A DNA stretch of 64,000 nt from contig NZ_JALJXJ010000009.1 in NCBI RefSeq assembly GCF_024170005.1, positions 310,001 through 374,000 on the forward strand. The letters are read 5' to 3'. Positions 51,992-61,823 of the stretch are shown piece after piece. Position 1 is the stretch's first letter. Every line of letters starts with the position of its first letter. The position numbers and the translations under genes were made by a program. The DNA is from Azospirillum lipoferum (lineage in GTDB: Bacteria > Pseudomonadota > Alphaproteobacteria > Azospirillales > Azospirillaceae). The notes beneath the pieces are model-generated. The model was not told the DNA's origin, made no database searches, and saw only the letters and a list, made by a program, of their open reading frames with translations.

Positions 51992-52894
51992 GTGCAGACC
52001 ATTTCCCAATCCGATTTGAAGTCCGCCATGGCCGAGATCGCGCAGGCCGTCGAGGTGAAGATCGGCGCCCTGCTGCCGACCACCGAGCTGGCGGAGGCGC
52101 GCGTGTTCGACGCTATGCGCTACGGCTGCCTGAACGGCGGCAAGCGGCTGCGCCCCTTCCTGGTGATGCAGTCCGCCGCCCTGTTCGGTGTCAACCCGGA
52201 CTGCGCCATCCGTGCCGCCGCAGCGGTGGAGATGGTCCACAGCTATTCGCTGGTCCACGACGACCTGCCGGCGATGGACGACGGCGAGCTGCGGCGCGGC
52301 CGGCCGACCTGCCACCGCCAGTTCGACGAGGCGACCGCCATCCTCGCCGGCGACGGGCTGCTGACGCTGGCCTTCGAGGTGCTGGCCGATCCGGCGACGC
52401 ACGAGGACCCCAACATCCGCTGCCAACTGGTGACGGCGCTGGCCAAGGCGGCCGGCGGCCACGGCATGGTCGGCGGCCAGATGCTGGACCTGATCGCGGA
52501 GCATGAGACCTTCGATCTCGGCACCACCACCCGGCTGCAACGCATGAAGACCGGCGAGATGATCGCCTTCTCCTGCGAGGCCGGCGGCATCCTGGGCAAG
52601 GCCAATCCGCCGCAGCGCACGGCGTTGCGCGCCTATGCCCACGACCTCGGTCTAGCCTTCCAGATCGTCGACGATCTGCTGGACGTGGAAGGCACGGCGG
52701 AGGAAACCGGCAAGACCGTCGGCCGCGACGCCCAGGCCGGCAAGGCGACCTTCGTGTCGATCCTGGGGCGCGACCGCGCCCGTGCCCAGGCGGAAATGCT
52801 GGCCAATCAGGCGGCACAGCACTTGGACATTTTCGATGGGCGTGCCGATATGTTGAAGGCCGTCGCCGACTTCGTCGTCGCGCGCCGCGCCTGA
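51992..52894 (+). CDS. ispA: farnesyl/geranylgeranyl-type polyprenyl diphosphate synthase
   Basis: The 300-residue enzyme condenses isopentenyl diphosphate with allylic diphosphates. The first Asp-rich motif is SLVHDDLPAMDDGELRRGRP and the second is AFQIVDDLLDVEG. The start is a GTG two bases after the xseB stop, so it is translationally coupled. It supplies farnesyl diphosphate for quinones, hopanoids and carotenoids and fits with dxs directly downstream. Confidence 0.93.
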   Translation: MQTISQSDLKSAMAEIAQAVEVKIGALLPTTELAEARVFDAMRYGCLNGGKRLRPFLVMQSAALFGVNPDCAIRAAAAVEMVHSYSLVHDDLPAMDDGELRRGRPTCHRQFDEATAILAGDGLLTLAFEVLADPATHEDPNIRCQLVTALAKAAGGHGMVGGQMLDLIAEHETFDLGTTTRLQRMKTGEMIAFSCEAGGILGKANPPQRTALRAYAHDLGLAFQIVDDLLDVEGTAEETGKTVGRDAQAGKATFVSILGRDRARAQAEMLANQAAQHLDIFDGRADMLKAVADFVVARRA

Positions 52895-52919
52895 CCAGAG
52901 CTTTGAGGACCATCAAGAC

Positions 52920-54833
52920 GTGACCGCCACCAAGACCCCGCTGCTCGACCATTGTCCGACGCCAGCCAAGCTGCGGGCCCTGAAGCCCGAGCAGCTCCGC
53001 CAGTTCGCAGACGAGTTGCGCACCGAGACGGTGGACGCCGTTTCGGTGACCGGCGGCCATCTCGGCGCCGGGCTGGGGGTGGTCGAGCTGACGGTGGCGC
53101 TGCATTACGTGTTCGACACGCCTTTTGACCGGCTGATCTGGGACGTCGGACATCAGTGCTATCCGCACAAGATCCTGACCGGGCGACGCGACCGCATCCG
53201 TACGCTCCGCATGGGCGGCGGGCTGAGTGGCTTCACCAAGCGGTCGGAGAGCGAATACGACCCGTTCGGCGCCGGCCACAGCTCCACCTCCATCTCCGCC
53301 GGCCTTGGCATGGCGGTCGCCAGCAAGATGAAGGGGGAGCGGCGCAACGTCATCGCCGTGATTGGCGACGGCTCGATGAGCGCCGGCATGGCATATGAGG
53401 CGATGAACAACGCCGCCTCGACCAAGTCGCGGCTGATCGTCATCCTCAACGACAACGACATGTCGATCGCCCCGCCGGTGGGTGCGATGAGCGCCTATCT
53501 GTCGCGGCTGATCTCGTCCAAGCCCTACCTGTCGCTGCGCCATCTGGCGAAGGAGATCGCCGACCAGCTGCCGCGCCCGCTGCGCAACGCCGCCCGCCGG
53601 GCGGAGGAATATGCCCGCGGCATGGTCACCGGCGGCACGCTGTTCGAGGAATTGGGCTTTTATTACATCGGCCCGATCGACGGGCATAACCTGGACCATT
53701 TGCTGCCGGTGCTGCAGAACGTCCGCGACGCCGACGACGACAAGCCGGTGCTGATCCATGTCGTCACCAAGAAGGGCAAGGGTTACGGCCCGGCGGAGGA
53801 GTCGGCCGACAAGCTGCACGCCGTCGCCAAGTTCGACGTGGTGACCGGTACCCAGTCCAAGCCGAAATCCAACGCTCCCACCTACACCCGCGTCTTTGCC
53901 CAGAGCCTGATCGCCGAGGCGGCGGCCGATCCGACCATCGTCGGCATCACCGCCGCCATGCCGTCGGGCACCGGGCTGGACCTGTTCGGGGAGCGCTTTC
54001 CCGACCGCTGTTTCGATGTCGGCATCGCCGAACAGCATGCGGTGACCTTCGCCGCCGGCATGGCGACGGAGGGTTTCAAGCCCTTCTGCGCCATCTACTC
54101 CACCTTCCTGCAGCGTGCCTACGATCAGGTCATCCATGACGTGGTGCTGCAGCATCTGCCGGTGCGCTTCGCGCTGGACCGCGCCGGTCTGGTGGGGGCG
54201 GACGGGGCGACCCATGCCGGGTCCTTCGACACCGCCTATCTCGGCTGCCTGCCCGACATCGTGCTGATGGCGGCCAGCGACGAGCTGGAGCTGATGCACA
54301 TGGTGGCGACCCAGGCCGCCATCGACGACCGCGCCTCGGCCCTGCGCTATCCGCGCGGCGAGGGAGTGGGGCTGGAACTGCCGGACCGCGGTAGCATCCT
54401 GCCGATCGGCAAGGGCCGCATCCTCCAGGAAGGCACCAAGATCGCCATCCTCAGCTACGGTACCCGGCTGGGCGAGGCCCGGCGCGCGGCGGCGGAACTG
54501 GCCGCGCGCGGCCTGTCGACGACGCTGGCCGACGCCCGCTTCGCCAAGCCGCTGGACGAGGATCTGGTCCGCCGCCTTGCGCTGGAGCATGAGGTGCTGA
54601 TCACCATCGAGGAAGGGTCGGTCGGCGGGTTCGGCAGCTTCGTGCTGCAGTTCCTGGCGACGGCCGGGCTGCTCGATGGCGGGCTGAAGATCCGGCCGAT
54701 GGTTCTGCCCGATGCCTATCTCGACCACGACTCGCCGGCCAAGCAGTATGAAACCGCCGGGCTGACCGCCCAGCACATCGTCCACACCGCACTCCAGGCG
54801 CTGGGAATCGAGAGTGCTGCGGCCCGGGCGTGA
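52920..54833 (+). CDS. dxs: 1-deoxy-D-xylulose-5-phosphate synthase
   Basis: The 637-residue TPP enzyme makes the first intermediate of the MEP isoprenoid pathway from pyruvate and glyceraldehyde phosphate. Blocks include WDVGHQCYPHKILTGRR, GAGHSSTSISAGLGMAVA, the Mg/TPP motif GDGSMSAGMAYEAMNNAA and the pyrimidine-domain DRAGLVGADGATHAGSFD. The GTG start at 52920 follows ispA by 25 bases (TTGAGGACC). An inverted repeat follows the stop. Confidence 0.95.
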   Translation: MTATKTPLLDHCPTPAKLRALKPEQLRQFADELRTETVDAVSVTGGHLGAGLGVVELTVALHYVFDTPFDRLIWDVGHQCYPHKILTGRRDRIRTLRMGGGLSGFTKRSESEYDPFGAGHSSTSISAGLGMAVASKMKGERRNVIAVIGDGSMSAGMAYEAMNNAASTKSRLIVILNDNDMSIAPPVGAMSAYLSRLISSKPYLSLRHLAKEIADQLPRPLRNAARRAEEYARGMVTGGTLFEELGFYYIGPIDGHNLDHLLPVLQNVRDADDDKPVLIHVVTKKGKGYGPAEESADKLHAVAKFDVVTGTQSKPKSNAPTYTRVFAQSLIAEAAADPTIVGITAAMPSGTGLDLFGERFPDRCFDVGIAEQHAVTFAAGMATEGFKPFCAIYSTFLQRAYDQVIHDVVLQHLPVRFALDRAGLVGADGATHAGSFDTAYLGCLPDIVLMAASDELELMHMVATQAAIDDRASALRYPRGEGVGLELPDRGSILPIGKGRILQEGTKIAILSYGTRLGEARRAAAELAARGLSTTLADARFAKPLDEDLVRRLALEHEVLITIEEGSVGGFGSFVLQFLATAGLLDGGLKIRPMVLPDAYLDHDSPAKQYETAGLTAQHIVHTALQALGIESAAARA

Positions 54834-54838
54834 GCACT

Positions 54839-54860
54839 GTTCGGATTAAGCCTTCCGAAC
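54839..54860. terminator. inverted repeat after dxs
   Basis: GTTCGGA (54839-54845) and TCCGAAC (54854-54860) form perfect 7-bp arms with an 8-base loop, five bases after the dxs stop. No T-run follows. It may protect the 3' end of the xseB-ispA-dxs message or act as a weak terminator before the kinase gene. Confidence 0.4.
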
Positions 54861-55011
54861 GTCGTAATGCCATTTGTCTAGCAAGGTTTCGGGTTGTTGG
54901 ACTGGTGCGGAGCGCGAGCCACGCCTTACACTGTGTCCAAGCTGAAATGGTAGCCCGCCGGTAACGGAGGGAAGGGCCGGCGGCGGGGGGGCGGCGACGA
55001 GGTCAGGGGCG

Positions 55012-56046
55012 ATGGCGCATATCATGGCGGTCACGGCATTCCGTAACGCGGAGTTCGGCACCGATCCGGGAGCGGATTGGCCGGCTGGCACCGATGTTGC
55101 GGTCGGTATCGACGATCCTGCGATGCTGCGCTGCCTGCTGGACCAGATGCCGACGCCCACCGCCCTGGTGGAGGGGGAGGGTGACCACTGTGCCTTCGCC
55201 AATGCCGCCTTCCGCGCATTGGGCGTGGTTGCGGGGGCCGGCCTGACGGAGCGATTCCCGGCCCTGGCACCCTCCATGTTGGCCGAAGCGCGGCGGACCG
55301 GCCAGTTGCAGCGCAACCGTGCCACCGGTGATCGCTCGACTGAGGGCGAGCGGTTCTGGGATGTGCGCGTCACCCCGATGTTGGGCGTCAACGGTGTCGT
55401 CCGGGCCCTGATCGTCACCGCGGAGGAAACGCCGGAATCGGTGGCCGAGCATGAGCGCCGCCTGCGTGACGTCAGCCACCGCTTGAAGAACACCTTGCAG
55501 CTGGTCTCCAGCCTGCTGACCTTGCAGACTCTGTCGAGCAAGGATCCGGAGGTGCGGCGGGCCTTGCAGAGCGCCAGCGGCCGCGTCGGCATCGTCACGC
55601 AGGCCCATCAGCGCACCCACGGCTCCCTGCGCGCCGGAACCATCGACATGGCGGTTCATCTGCGTGAGCTGTGCCAGGAGCTTGAGGCGACTCTGCCCGG
55701 CGCCCACCGCATCCAGGTCACGGCCGACGCCACCGAGATGCCGACGGACACTGTGATTCCCTTCAGCCTGATTGTCAGCGAACTGGTCGGCAACGCGGCG
55801 CGCCATGCCTTCCCCGCCGGGGCGCCTGGGGCTATCGACGTGCGGCTGGGGCATGGGGAGGGGGGCGCCATCCGGCTGGAGGTCATCGATCGCGGCATCG
55901 GCCTGCCGCCCGGCCTGGACCTGTCCCGTGCGACAACGCTGGGTCTGAAGGTGGTGCGGGCCTTCGTCGGCCAGCTGCGCGGTAAGTTGACGGCGGACAG
56001 CAGCCCCTATGGCACCCGTGTGGTGGTGGAGTTCCCGCCCGCCTGA
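55012..56046 (+). CDS. sensor histidine kinase, HisKA_2 type, PAS N-terminus
   Basis: The 344-residue protein lacks membrane helices and starts with a PAS-like domain (about 35-140; TALVEGEGDHCAFANAAFRA). The phosphoacceptor helix is the HisKA_2 block DVSHRLKNTLQLVSSLLTLQ, with N in VSELVGNAARHAF and G-x-G in DRGIGLPPG. It is therefore a soluble kinase. No receiver gene is adjacent, so its partner is elsewhere. It lies between dxs and tlyA, genes that are neighbours in many relatives, so the kinase may be a later arrival. Confidence 0.88.
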   Translation: MAHIMAVTAFRNAEFGTDPGADWPAGTDVAVGIDDPAMLRCLLDQMPTPTALVEGEGDHCAFANAAFRALGVVAGAGLTERFPALAPSMLAEARRTGQLQRNRATGDRSTEGERFWDVRVTPMLGVNGVVRALIVTAEETPESVAEHERRLRDVSHRLKNTLQLVSSLLTLQTLSSKDPEVRRALQSASGRVGIVTQAHQRTHGSLRAGTIDMAVHLRELCQELEATLPGAHRIQVTADATEMPTDTVIPFSLIVSELVGNAARHAFPAGAPGAIDVRLGHGEGGAIRLEVIDRGIGLPPGLDLSRATTLGLKVVRAFVGQLRGKLTADSSPYGTRVVVEFPPA

Positions 56047-56111
56047 GGGCTTGCCCTTCCGTCCGTTCCGCGTCAGGAATGCGCCATTGCGGGAGAGCGA
56101 AGGGCGACGGC

Positions 56112-56861
<750 letters not shown>

Positions 56862-56894
56862 CCGGGTTCGGCAATGGTGTCGGTCGCGGCCCGC

Positions 56895-58142
56895 TCAGCG
56901 CGGGGGCGTCCCCAGCCGATGCTCAAAGAAAAAGCGCAGCATCTCCGCCGTTGCGTCCGGGCCTTGCGGGTCTGTGTATGAACCGGACGGGCTCCCGCCG
57001 GCCCAGGCATGCCCGGCACCATGGATCGTCCATTGCTCGCACAAGGCCCCACCGTCACGGTCGCGGAGGATGTTGCGGCTGTAGGTGTGCCCCCCGGGGA
57101 TTCGGCCCTGCTGCACCTCCCGTCGCAGGCTGGATCCTCCGGTGGCCTGAGCGGCGACGCCGTCGCCGTTGCCGGGATGAACGACATGGTCGCGGTCGCC
57201 GTGAAAGACGATGGTGGGCACCGCACGGACGCTCCGTGTCGTCCCCCGATGGCCTTGGCTGCCGCCCTGGCGCATCGCGGTGAGGGCGGATGGGAGGTCG
57301 TGTGCTGCGCCGGCGGGCAAACCGGAATGCACGCCGACCGCAGCGTAGAGGTCTGGATAGGCTGCCGCCATGATCGACGCCGCAGCCCCGCCGGCCGACA
57401 GCCCGGCGATGTAGACCCGCTGCGGATCGACGCGATGGTCGCGCATGATCTGGCGGGTGATGCCGGCGAGCAGCGCCGGTTCCCCCTGGTCGCGCCGCTG
57501 GTCCTCCGGCTTGAACCAGTTCCAGCAGCGTTGCGCGTTGGCCGAAGCCGGCTGTTCTGGGTAGGCGACGAGGATGCCGTACCGCTCGGCAAAGGCATTC
57601 ATCCGGGTGCCGGCGGCGAAATCGTCGGGCGACTGGGTACAGCCGTGCAGCATCACCACCAGCGGACGCAGCCCATCGCCCAGGGCAGCCGGCACATAGA
57701 GCTTATAGGCCCGCGTCCCGGCCGGCCCGCTGTGCGACAGCATCGTGAAAGACGCCCCGTCCGGCAGCGGATCGGGTGCGGGGTGTGGAGCGCCGCCATG
57801 AAGACCGGTCGGCTTGAAGCGTGCGGCTAAGCCGCGAAGGGTGTCGCCCAGTCCGGTGCGCGGCCTGGCTGCGGTCTTCTGCCTCCCGCTTTTGGGAGAG
57901 GGCCGTGGACCGTCCTCCGTTGCTGGCGGCGCCGGGTCGAGCCTTACGAATTCACCCTCCAGGGTGGCCCCTGGGGCAGCCGTGTCGGGCGGCGGCTCGG
58001 CCTTGCCCTCTCCCCGCAGGAGGCGCTGGAGGAGGGTCGTCGCCTCCGTGAGCTTGCCAGCCCGGGTCAGGCGGGCGGCTTCGGCCATGCCCGTGGGCAG
58101 GTTGGGGGGCAGGCCGGGCGGAACGATGTGGCGCATGTCCAT
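56895..58142 (-). CDS. PHB-depolymerase-family esterase
   Basis: The 415-residue protein has an alpha/beta-hydrolase fold in the C-terminal 280 residues. It contains an oxyanion strand (LVVMLHGCTQSPDDF), the Ser in the lipase box AGLSAGGAAAS, Asp in FHGDRDHVVHPGN and His in GAGHAWAGG. It belongs to the LpqC/PHB depolymerase family. The first 130 residues are proline-rich and lack a signal peptide, so it is probably intracellular. The ATG at 58142 has AGGAAAG upstream. An RHH regulator gene lies directly upstream. Confidence 0.88.
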   Translation of the reverse strand: MDMRHIVPPGLPPNLPTGMAEAARLTRAGKLTEATTLLQRLLRGEGKAEPPPDTAAPGATLEGEFVRLDPAPPATEDGPRPSPKSGRQKTAARPRTGLGDTLRGLAARFKPTGLHGGAPHPAPDPLPDGASFTMLSHSGPAGTRAYKLYVPAALGDGLRPLVVMLHGCTQSPDDFAAGTRMNAFAERYGILVAYPEQPASANAQRCWNWFKPEDQRRDQGEPALLAGITRQIMRDHRVDPQRVYIAGLSAGGAAASIMAAAYPDLYAAVGVHSGLPAGAAHDLPSALTAMRQGGSQGHRGTTRSVRAVPTIVFHGDRDHVVHPGNGDGVAAQATGGSSLRREVQQGRIPGGHTYSRNILRDRDGGALCEQWTIHGAGHAWAGGSPSGSYTDPQGPDATAEMLRFFFEHRLGTPPR

Positions 58143-58191
58143 GCTTTCCTGGTTCGGGTCGGGCGCAGGCGTCGGCCTGGGGCCGAAATGT

Positions 58192-58611
58192 TCAGCGGAT
58201 GCGGTCGGCGAGGGCGGCCTTGACGGCGGCCGGGGCATGCAGCGCGCCCAGCACGCTCAGCGAGGCAATGGTGGCGCGGGCCAGATCCGGGGTGACATCC
58301 TGGGCGATGGTTGCGAGGCCGAGGACACGGATATCCAGCATCTGTCCCGCCGCCTGAACCGCTTCCAGATCCGTGCGGGTAAAATGGCGCAGGCCGAGAT
58401 CGACGCTTTTGCGCGCCACGGTCTGCCGGACGACTTCGGCGTGCCGGTCCACCTGATTGCGGATGGCGGTGCGGATGAAGTCGGTGCGGTTGGAATAGAA
58501 CCCCTCCTCAACCAGGAGGTCGATATGGCCAAGATCGACATAACCGAGATTGATCGTAATCTTCTCGGTATCACCCGTCTTGGGTCGCGGGGTCTGCTCG
58601 GTCTCGACCAT
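58192..58611 (-). CDS. ribbon-helix-helix (CopG-like) regulator
   Basis: The N-terminal 60 residues (EKITINLGYVDLGHIDLLVE, then NRTDFIRTAIRNQVDRHAEV) form a ribbon-helix-helix DNA-binding domain, and the rest is helical. The start is set at ATG 58611; another ATG five codons earlier is possible. A perfect 18-bp palindrome lies 18-35 bases upstream, a likely operator for this dimeric protein. It is in tandem with the esterase gene, 49 bases away, so it may regulate PHB or lipid turnover together with its own gene. Confidence 0.8.
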   Translation of the reverse strand: MVETEQTPRPKTGDTEKITINLGYVDLGHIDLLVEEGFYSNRTDFIRTAIRNQVDRHAEVVRQTVARKSVDLGLRHFTRTDLEAVQAAGQMLDIRVLGLATIAQDVTPDLARATIASLSVLGALHAPAAVKAALADRIR

Positions 58612-58628
58612 CGCTATTCCATCCATTA

Positions 58629-58646
58629 ACCATCCAGCTGGATGGT
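58629..58646. promoter_or_regulatory. perfect 18-bp palindrome, probable RHH operator
   Basis: ACCATCCAGCTGGATGGT is fully self-complementary. It overlaps the region just upstream of the RHH gene start (58611), so binding of the RHH dimer here would repress that gene and the esterase gene behind it. The flanks (CCATTA and TATATGG) hold the likely minus-ten region. Confidence 0.75.
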
Positions 58647-58735
58647 ATATGGAGGATAAGGCCGGCCCATTCAAGGGTGGGCATCATGGTTTCCGCGGAC
58701 GGGCGTCCGGCGCGGGTTCAGAGCGCCAATAGAAA

Positions 58736-58761
58736 AGGCGCGGCCCCCAAGGACCGCGCCT
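58736..58761 (-). terminator. Rho-independent terminator of the beta-helix gene
   Basis: Read on the minus strand, AGGCGCGG (complement of 58754-58761) and CCGCGCCT (complement of 58736-58743) pair over a 10-base loop and are followed by TTTTC. This lies 87 bases after the stop of the gene at 58848-60710 and ends its transcript before the RHH gene. Confidence 0.7.
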
Positions 58762-58847
58762 GATCTGCTCGTCTCGCCCCGCCACGATCAACCGGGCGGC
58801 CCGCAAGGCAAACGGGTCGGGGTTATCGGTGGACCGAATGCCGCCGA

Positions 58848-60710
58848 TCAGCCGATCAGCCCGATGTCGTGGGTGGGGATGTGGTCAAAGCCCATCCCGT
58901 AGACCGGCGAGTTCGATGCGAGGCTGTAGTCGTGCGCCCCCGGATTGACGAAGCCCGGATCCAGTTGCACCGAGCCGTTGTCGTAGCCTGCGGCCTTCCA
59001 CTCCGCCAGATCGCCCTTGCCGCCGCCGGCCAATACCTGCGGCCAGACGTCGAACATGTCCTTCGACGTGTCCAGGTTGCTGTAGAAATTGTTGTGGAAG
59101 CTGCCGACATTGGCCGGGCCGTAGATGTGAACGGCGGTGCCGTCGCGGACATCGACGACGTTGCCGGAGATGTCGTTGCCGGTCATCTGATGACCCTGCC
59201 AGCCGCTCCAGGCGACTGGCTGCTGAAGGCCGATCTGGGCGCCGCTGTTGTCGGCGATCACGTTCTCGGTGACCGTGTTGTCCCAGCCGCCATGGAGGAA
59301 CACGCCGCCGATATTGCCGTGGACGATGTTGCCCTTCACCGTGGCGCCGCTGGTCCAGTCGTCGAGATAGATGCCCCAGCTGGCGACGTCACCCGACGGG
59401 TTTGTCGCGGTGGTGCCGGTCACCTCGTTGTTGACCACGGTGTGGTCGGTCAGGTCCTGCTGGCGGTTGATCAGGTAGATGCCGCCGCCGTCGTTGGACT
59501 CCAGATTGGCGTCGACCACCTTGTTGTTGGCGATGGTGACCCGGTGGGTGGCGTCGCTGCCGTCCGTCTGGACCGAACCAACGGCGATGGCCTTCTCCGG
59601 TGAGTCCTCGACCAGATTGTGGGTGACCTTGACGTCGGAGCTGCCGTTGATCCAGATGCCGGCATCGCCGCGGTCGGCGGCGTTGGGGTGCGTGATGTGG
59701 TTGTCCGACACGATTGTGGCGTTGGAACCAGCCTTGACGAAGATGGACTCGGCGCCGGTGCTGTCGAACTGGTTGCCGACGACCTTGCTGTTGGCGCTGT
59801 TCTGCACCGTGATGCCGTAACCGCCACCCTTCACCGCGTTGTTCGCGAAAGTGAGACCGGAGGCATTGTCGGCGAAGACATAGTGGCCGCCGACGACACC
59901 GTCGGCGAAGGTCAGCCCTTCGATGGTGACGTTCTTGGCGCCGCCGAGGCCGAAGGACACCGTGGCGTTGGAACCGCCGTGGATCACCGCCTTCTCATTG
60001 CCGTAGCTAGTGAAGGTGACGCCGGAATCCTGGCCGTCCAGCCACAGCCCGTTCTGGTGATAGTCGCCGCCGCGGATGTATGTGGTGTCGATGTTCGGGT
60101 CGGCGCGCATCGCCTGCTGCGCCTTCTGCAACGAGGCGAAGGGACCGTCGGTGCCGTCGGCGTTGGGAGCGGCCAGCTTCCCCGACCAGCTGTCGTTGCC
60201 GTTGGTGGCGACATAGAAGCCGGGTTCGGTCGGCTTCGGCACGGACGGCGCGGGCGTGGACGGTGTCGGCTCGCTCGGAGGCACTTCGCTGACCGGCGGG
60301 ATGGTGGGGGGCGTCACGCCGGATGCGGGGAAATAACCCTTGTCCGCATCGACGACCAGGGTGCCGTTCCACCACAGGCCGGCCTGACCGTCGGCGACGT
60401 CGTGGCCGTCCAGGGCGCCCTTGTCATAGGTGACATGGTCGGCAGTCGGCAGGACCGACTTGCCGTTGATGGTGATCTCGTTGACGATCAGGTTGCGGTC
60501 GGTCCCGTGGAAGATTCCGTCATTGTCGTACTGAACCTCCACCTTATGGCCCTGGCCCTGAACGATGTCCGTCTTGAAGACGAAGTCCTTGGCCGTGGCA
60601 TCCGTGGTGCCCTCACCGATCTTCTTGCCGTCGACCAGCAGGTTGAAATGCGCGTCGAGAGTGCCCTTCGCGCTCACCGTGATGGTCGAGTTCCCGGAGG
60701 TCGTGGCCAT
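58848..60710 (-). CDS. carbohydrate-binding module plus right-handed beta-helix protein
   Basis: The 620-residue protein has three parts. Residues 1-125 form a CBM36/60-like xylan-binding module (ITVSAKGTLDAHFNLLVDGK; VEVQYDNDGIFHG). Residues 131-163 are a Pro/Thr/Ser linker. Residues 165-600 start with FYVATNGNDSWSGKLAAPNA and then carry parallel beta-helix repeats (NANNNKV-like turns such as SANSKVVGNQF, GGIYLINRQQD). Such helices occur in pectate lyases and C5-epimerases, but no catalytic residues can be pinned. There is no signal peptide, so export by a type I or other leaderless route is needed. No RTX repeats are seen. Confidence 0.82.
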   Translation of the reverse strand: MATTSGNSTITVSAKGTLDAHFNLLVDGKKIGEGTTDATAKDFVFKTDIVQGQGHKVEVQYDNDGIFHGTDRNLIVNEITINGKSVLPTADHVTYDKGALDGHDVADGQAGLWWNGTLVVDADKGYFPASGVTPPTIPPVSEVPPSEPTPSTPAPSVPKPTEPGFYVATNGNDSWSGKLAAPNADGTDGPFASLQKAQQAMRADPNIDTTYIRGGDYHQNGLWLDGQDSGVTFTSYGNEKAVIHGGSNATVSFGLGGAKNVTIEGLTFADGVVGGHYVFADNASGLTFANNAVKGGGYGITVQNSANSKVVGNQFDSTGAESIFVKAGSNATIVSDNHITHPNAADRGDAGIWINGSSDVKVTHNLVEDSPEKAIAVGSVQTDGSDATHRVTIANNKVVDANLESNDGGGIYLINRQQDLTDHTVVNNEVTGTTATNPSGDVASWGIYLDDWTSGATVKGNIVHGNIGGVFLHGGWDNTVTENVIADNSGAQIGLQQPVAWSGWQGHQMTGNDISGNVVDVRDGTAVHIYGPANVGSFHNNFYSNLDTSKDMFDVWPQVLAGGGKGDLAEWKAAGYDNGSVQLDPGFVNPGAHDYSLASNSPVYGMGFDHIPTHDIGLIG

Positions 60711-61055
60711 TGATCCGTATCCTTAGCGGTTTTGATGCGGCGCCAAGATGGTCAAGACGGCTGGGGCAATGGTGAGGCATTTTCCGTAGATTTGACGAAT
60801 AAGGGGTAAATTCTGTTATAACTCTGCGACTAAACATAAACTATCTTTGGGTATAGTACGCATAGTCCTGAATAGAATCGGTAAGTAGCACCTCTGTAGA
60901 CCGTATGATGCTTTTTCTATTCTGAATGAGGCGACGGGATGATCGGCGACTATGGGGCGGGAGCTTGCCGATTCGTTCTGTGGAAGCCGGCGAAGCAGTG
61001 TTCCTCTGTCTAATGCTGCTTGGCGCCGGCTGCCGAGAATGGCTGGTAACGCTCC
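60711..61055. other. 345-base AT-rich intergenic region, no gene
   Basis: The stretch 60780-60935 is markedly AT-rich against its surroundings (TTGACGAATAAGGGGTAAAT, CTAAACATAAACTATC). It contains several TATA-like blocks that could be the promoter of the beta-helix gene on the minus strand. No open frame with a ribosome site or similarity is visible. The part next to 61055 is ordinary GC-rich sequence. Confidence 0.5.
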
Positions 61056-61823
61056 CTACACTCCTTCGCCCTGCTGTCCCTGCTGGGTCAGGGTGGCGAT
61101 GAAGCGTTGGGTGCGTTCGCGGGCGGGATGGGTGAACAGGGTGTGCGACGGGCCGGATTCCACGACCTGTCCGGTATCGAGGAACACCACCTCATGGGCG
61201 ATGCGCGAGGCGAGGCGCAGGTCGTGGGTTGCCATCACCATGGTGGTGCCCTCTGCGGCCAGCGTGCCCAGCACCTCCACCACCTCGCCCGACAGTTCCG
61301 GATCGAGGGCGGAGGTCGGCTCGTCGCACAGCAGCACCCGCGGTGACGGGGCCAGCGCGCGGGCGATGGCGACGCGCTGCTGCTGGCCGCCCGACAGGGT
61401 CGCCGGCCAGGCATCGGCCTTGTGGTCCATGCCGACCTTGCGCAGCAGGGCCATGGCGCGGTCGCGCGCCTTCTCCGCCGGCCATTTCTGCACGGTCACC
61501 AACCCTTCCATCACATTCTCCACCGCCGTGCGGTGCGGGAAGAGCTGGAAGTTCTGGAACACCATGCCGGTCTGGCCGCGCAGCCGCTGGATGTCCCTCC
61601 AGCCGGGCTTGCCGCCGGGCTGGAAGGACAGCTCCTCCTCGCCGATGCGGACAGTGCCGGAGGTCGGGATCTCCAGCAGGTTGATGCAGCGCAGCAGCGT
61701 GCTCTTGCCGCCGCCGGACGGGCCGATCAGGGCGGTGACGCGGCCTTCGGCCACGGTGACCGACACGCCCTTCAGCACGGTCAGGTCGCCGAAGCGCTTT
61801 TCGATGTTCGTCAGCCGGATCAC
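61056..61823 (-). CDS. polar amino acid (cystine-type) ABC transporter ATPase
   Basis: The 255-residue ATPase has Walker A IGPSGGGKSTLLRC, the signature LSGGQQQRVAIARAL and Walker B VLLCDEPTSALDPE, as in the GlnQ/TcyN class. The GTG start overlaps the permease stop (GTGA) and has GGAGG seven bases upstream. It powers import by the permease and binding protein encoded just upstream in transcription order. The C-terminus is Gln-rich (QQGQQGEGV). Confidence 0.93.
   Translation of the reverse strand: MIRLTNIEKRFGDLTVLKGVSVTVAEGRVTALIGPSGGGKSTLLRCINLLEIPTSGTVRIGEEELSFQPGGKPGWRDIQRLRGQTGMVFQNFQLFPHRTAVENVMEGLVTVQKWPAEKARDRAMALLRKVGMDHKADAWPATLSGGQQQRVAIARALAPSPRVLLCDEPTSALDPELSGEVVEVLGTLAAEGTTMVMATHDLRLASRIAHEVVFLDTGQVVESGPSHTLFTHPARERTQRFIATLTQQGQQGEGV

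Noticed and set aside
52191..54785. An 864-codon minus-strand frame opposite ispA and dxs
   Set aside because: ispA and dxs are intact with overlapping or close starts, and the antisense frame shows only compositional bias.
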